Source of the DNA: Candidatus Gastranaerophilales bacterium
GTDB lineage: Bacteria; Cyanobacteriota; Vampirovibrionia; Gastranaerophilales; Gastranaerophilaceae
NCBI GenBank assembly: GCA_944326915.1
Contig: CALVFT010000001.1
Location: 1-64,000 of the forward strand
Direction: 5' to 3'
Length of the DNA stretch: 64,000 nt
In this document: piece by piece, positions 62,668 through 64,000 of the stretch
Layout: the number at the start of each line of letters is the position of its first letter
Numbering within the stretch: the stretch's first letter is position 1
Notes under the pieces: generated by a model
What the model was told of the DNA's origin: nothing
Seen by the model: only the letters and a program-made list of their open reading frames with translations
Database searches by the model: none
Made by a program: the position numbers and the translations under genes

Positions 62668-64000
62668 TTATGCCATAAAATGACCTTGTTTATCTTTTTT
62701 GAACATCTCTTTAGAATCAAAACCATAAGGATCTGTTGCATAATTTTTCAATCCATTTGTTTTATCTCTATCAAGATCAATTTCATACTTTTCAGCAACT
62801 GTTTTGAAGCCAATATCTGAAATTGCCAAAAATCTTACAACGCTAGCTATTTGCGAATTAACATCATTAGGCAATCCCATACCTAAAAGGCTATTTGCTC
62901 TGTCCTTATCTTTTACAATAGCATTAAATAAATTTGAATCTGTTCTTGCAATCATTGTATAAATTGACTTTTTCTGAGCACCATCAGGAATTGATGATAA
63001 CAATTTAATTTTTTTATCAATTGGAAGTTGCCTAAAATAATTAACAAAATATTCTCGTTTTTGTTGAGGTGTTAAAGAAGCATATTCCTCAGTAGATAGA
63101 GCATATCCCTTTGAAATTTTTGCTTTCAAAGACATTTCACTAGAACCAGAAGTAGGAGCGAATTCTTCTGAGGAAAGTAAATTAGAATTATTGAGTAAAG
63201 CTTCTTGGACTGTAATAGAGTGTACAGAGTTTTTAACATCATCCTTAACACAAGCTGGAGAATATTTGATGCTTTCTACTGCAGCTTCTAAAGCTTTTTC
63301 ATTCCCTGAATTATAAACACTTTGTAAAGCAGCATCTTGTACTGATGCATCCAATTTGCTTATATTACTTGCAGCATGTTCTTGAACTTCTGAATACTTT
63401 GATTGCATAGCACTATTATGCATATCAAGTTGATTGTCTTTATGACATTTTGGAATTTGATCTGTTAAGAAGTTTAACTGTTCTATTGCTTCTTTTTCAG
63501 GGAACAAATTTTCTATATGAGTTTTTAAAGAATTAAATGCAGGAGTTTGATTTTCTTTTGCAAATCTTGTAATTACTTCTGATTCGTTTGCAGCCTTTGC
63601 AACAACTTTGGATTGACCAATCAAATTGTTCATTGAATCTAATTCAATTGAATCATCTAATTTATCAGCATCTTTAACCAAATCAGCTCTGACATTTTCA
63701 GTAGAATTTTTAGCCGCATTATTAATAATTCTTGTTTGAGCATCAACATCTTTGGAAGAATAAGCTCTTTGACCAATTCTAAGTTGAACTTTTTCTGATT
63801 TTGCTGCTGAATAAGTATCTGATAACACAGCAGCTTGTCTTTCACTAGCAAGCTCAGCTGATGTCAATTGCAAAGCTTCAGCTCTTTCCGAATCAGTTTT
63901 TTCAAATTTCTTTTGAGCCTCAGCTAAAGTTGTCAAAACTTTTTCATCTTCTCCGAATGCAGCTGTATTCAAAGCATTCAATTCAGGGCTAAGTCCTGTT
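62668..64000 (-). CDS. Hypothetical helix-rich protein, 5' end beyond the window
   Basis: At least 444 residues; the frame is open to the right edge with no stop, and the TTG at 63981 is not needed as a start, so the true start is probably outside. Ala/Ser/Gln/Asn-rich with heptad-like spacing in places (VLTTLAEAQKKFEKTDSERAEALQ), so helical and perhaps coiled-coil. No signal, membrane segment or domain recognised in the visible part. Ends FKKDKQGHFMA. Function unknown. Confidence 0.6.
   Translation of the reverse strand, partial: TGLSPELNALNTAAFGEDEKVLTTLAEAQKKFEKTDSERAEALQLTSAELASERQAAVLSDTYSAAKSEKVQLRIGQRAYSSKDVDAQTRIINNAAKNSTENVRADLVKDADKLDDSIELDSMNNLIGQSKVVAKAANESEVITRFAKENQTPAFNSLKTHIENLFPEKEAIEQLNFLTDQIPKCHKDNQLDMHNSAMQSKYSEVQEHAASNISKLDASVQDAALQSVYNSGNEKALEAAVESIKYSPACVKDDVKNSVHSITVQEALLNNSNLLSSEEFAPTSGSSEMSLKAKISKGYALSTEEYASLTPQQKREYFVNYFRQLPIDKKIKLLSSIPDGAQKKSIYTMIARTDSNLFNAIVKDKDRANSLLGMGLPNDVNSQIASVVRFLAISDIGFKTVAEKYEIDLDRDKTNGLKNYATDPYGFDSKEMFKKDKQGHFMA

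Overview
The window is AT-rich bacterial chromosome from a diderm: it has a secretin, type IV pilus parts, a heptosyltransferase, an oligosaccharide flippase and a two-partner-type exoprotein. minC-minD-minE, an isolated atpD-atpC pair, fermentative adhE, many small lineage-specific proteins and the low GC together suggest a gut, non-photosynthetic relative of cyanobacteria (Vampirovibrionia/Melainabacteria, Gastranaerophilales-like). That assignment is inference; there is no rRNA here to confirm it. No CRISPR array, rRNA, insertion sequence or prophage was seen.

Layout. 1-2.5 kb: the 5' part of a large filamentous-haemagglutinin-like exoprotein that runs off the left edge in an Asp-Ala repeat. 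2.7-6.8 kb: flippase, rimO, a small HTH gene and an SDR. 6.8-12.7 kb: leftward type IV pilus operon (PilP-like, PilQ, PilB, PilC). 12.9-19.9 kb: uridine kinase-like gene, atpDC, a split chromate transporter, comM, a GT9 heptosyltransferase. 19.9-22.9 kb: leftward housekeeping group (Nudix/NrtR-like, secG, tcdA, SDR, HD). 23-26.6 kb: lysozyme-like protein and minCDE. 26.8-36.2 kb: S10-spc ribosomal protein cluster from rpsJ to rplR, with structured RNA-like spacers and a break between rpsN and rpsH. 36.4-40.2 kb: dnaJ-like gene and gcvT-gcvH-gcvPA. 40.2-43.2 kb: two glycosyltransferases, tRNA-Cys and tRNA-Val, an XRE regulator. 43.3-46 kb: adhE behind a Rex-type operator. 46-53.3 kb: small proteins, rhodanese, lysC, a TPR protein, an orphan histidine kinase, comF. 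53.3-57.6 kb: a prepilin, a radical SAM protein, PilO-like and a PilM-PilN fusion. 57.7-64 kb: nadA, rlmB-like, a sigma-70 factor, ispH-rpsA and a partial helical protein.

How the genes fit together. Two distant loci together supply most of a type IV pilus inner-membrane and secretin apparatus. The pilin between them has an unusual G10 tract separating a strong ribosome-binding site and ATG from the pilin frame, so one extra G would fuse them; this is the most interesting candidate system here, a possible phase-variable pilin. The glycosyltransferases, flippase and adhesin point to an actively varied surface. Metabolism shown is fermentative (adhE with a redox-sensing operator). Other points worth a second look are the r-protein leaders, a 30-bp perfect palindrome at 5.66 kb, an XRE-controlled glycosyltransferase, an SD-sequestering hairpin, and a tRNA-Val with C at position 33.
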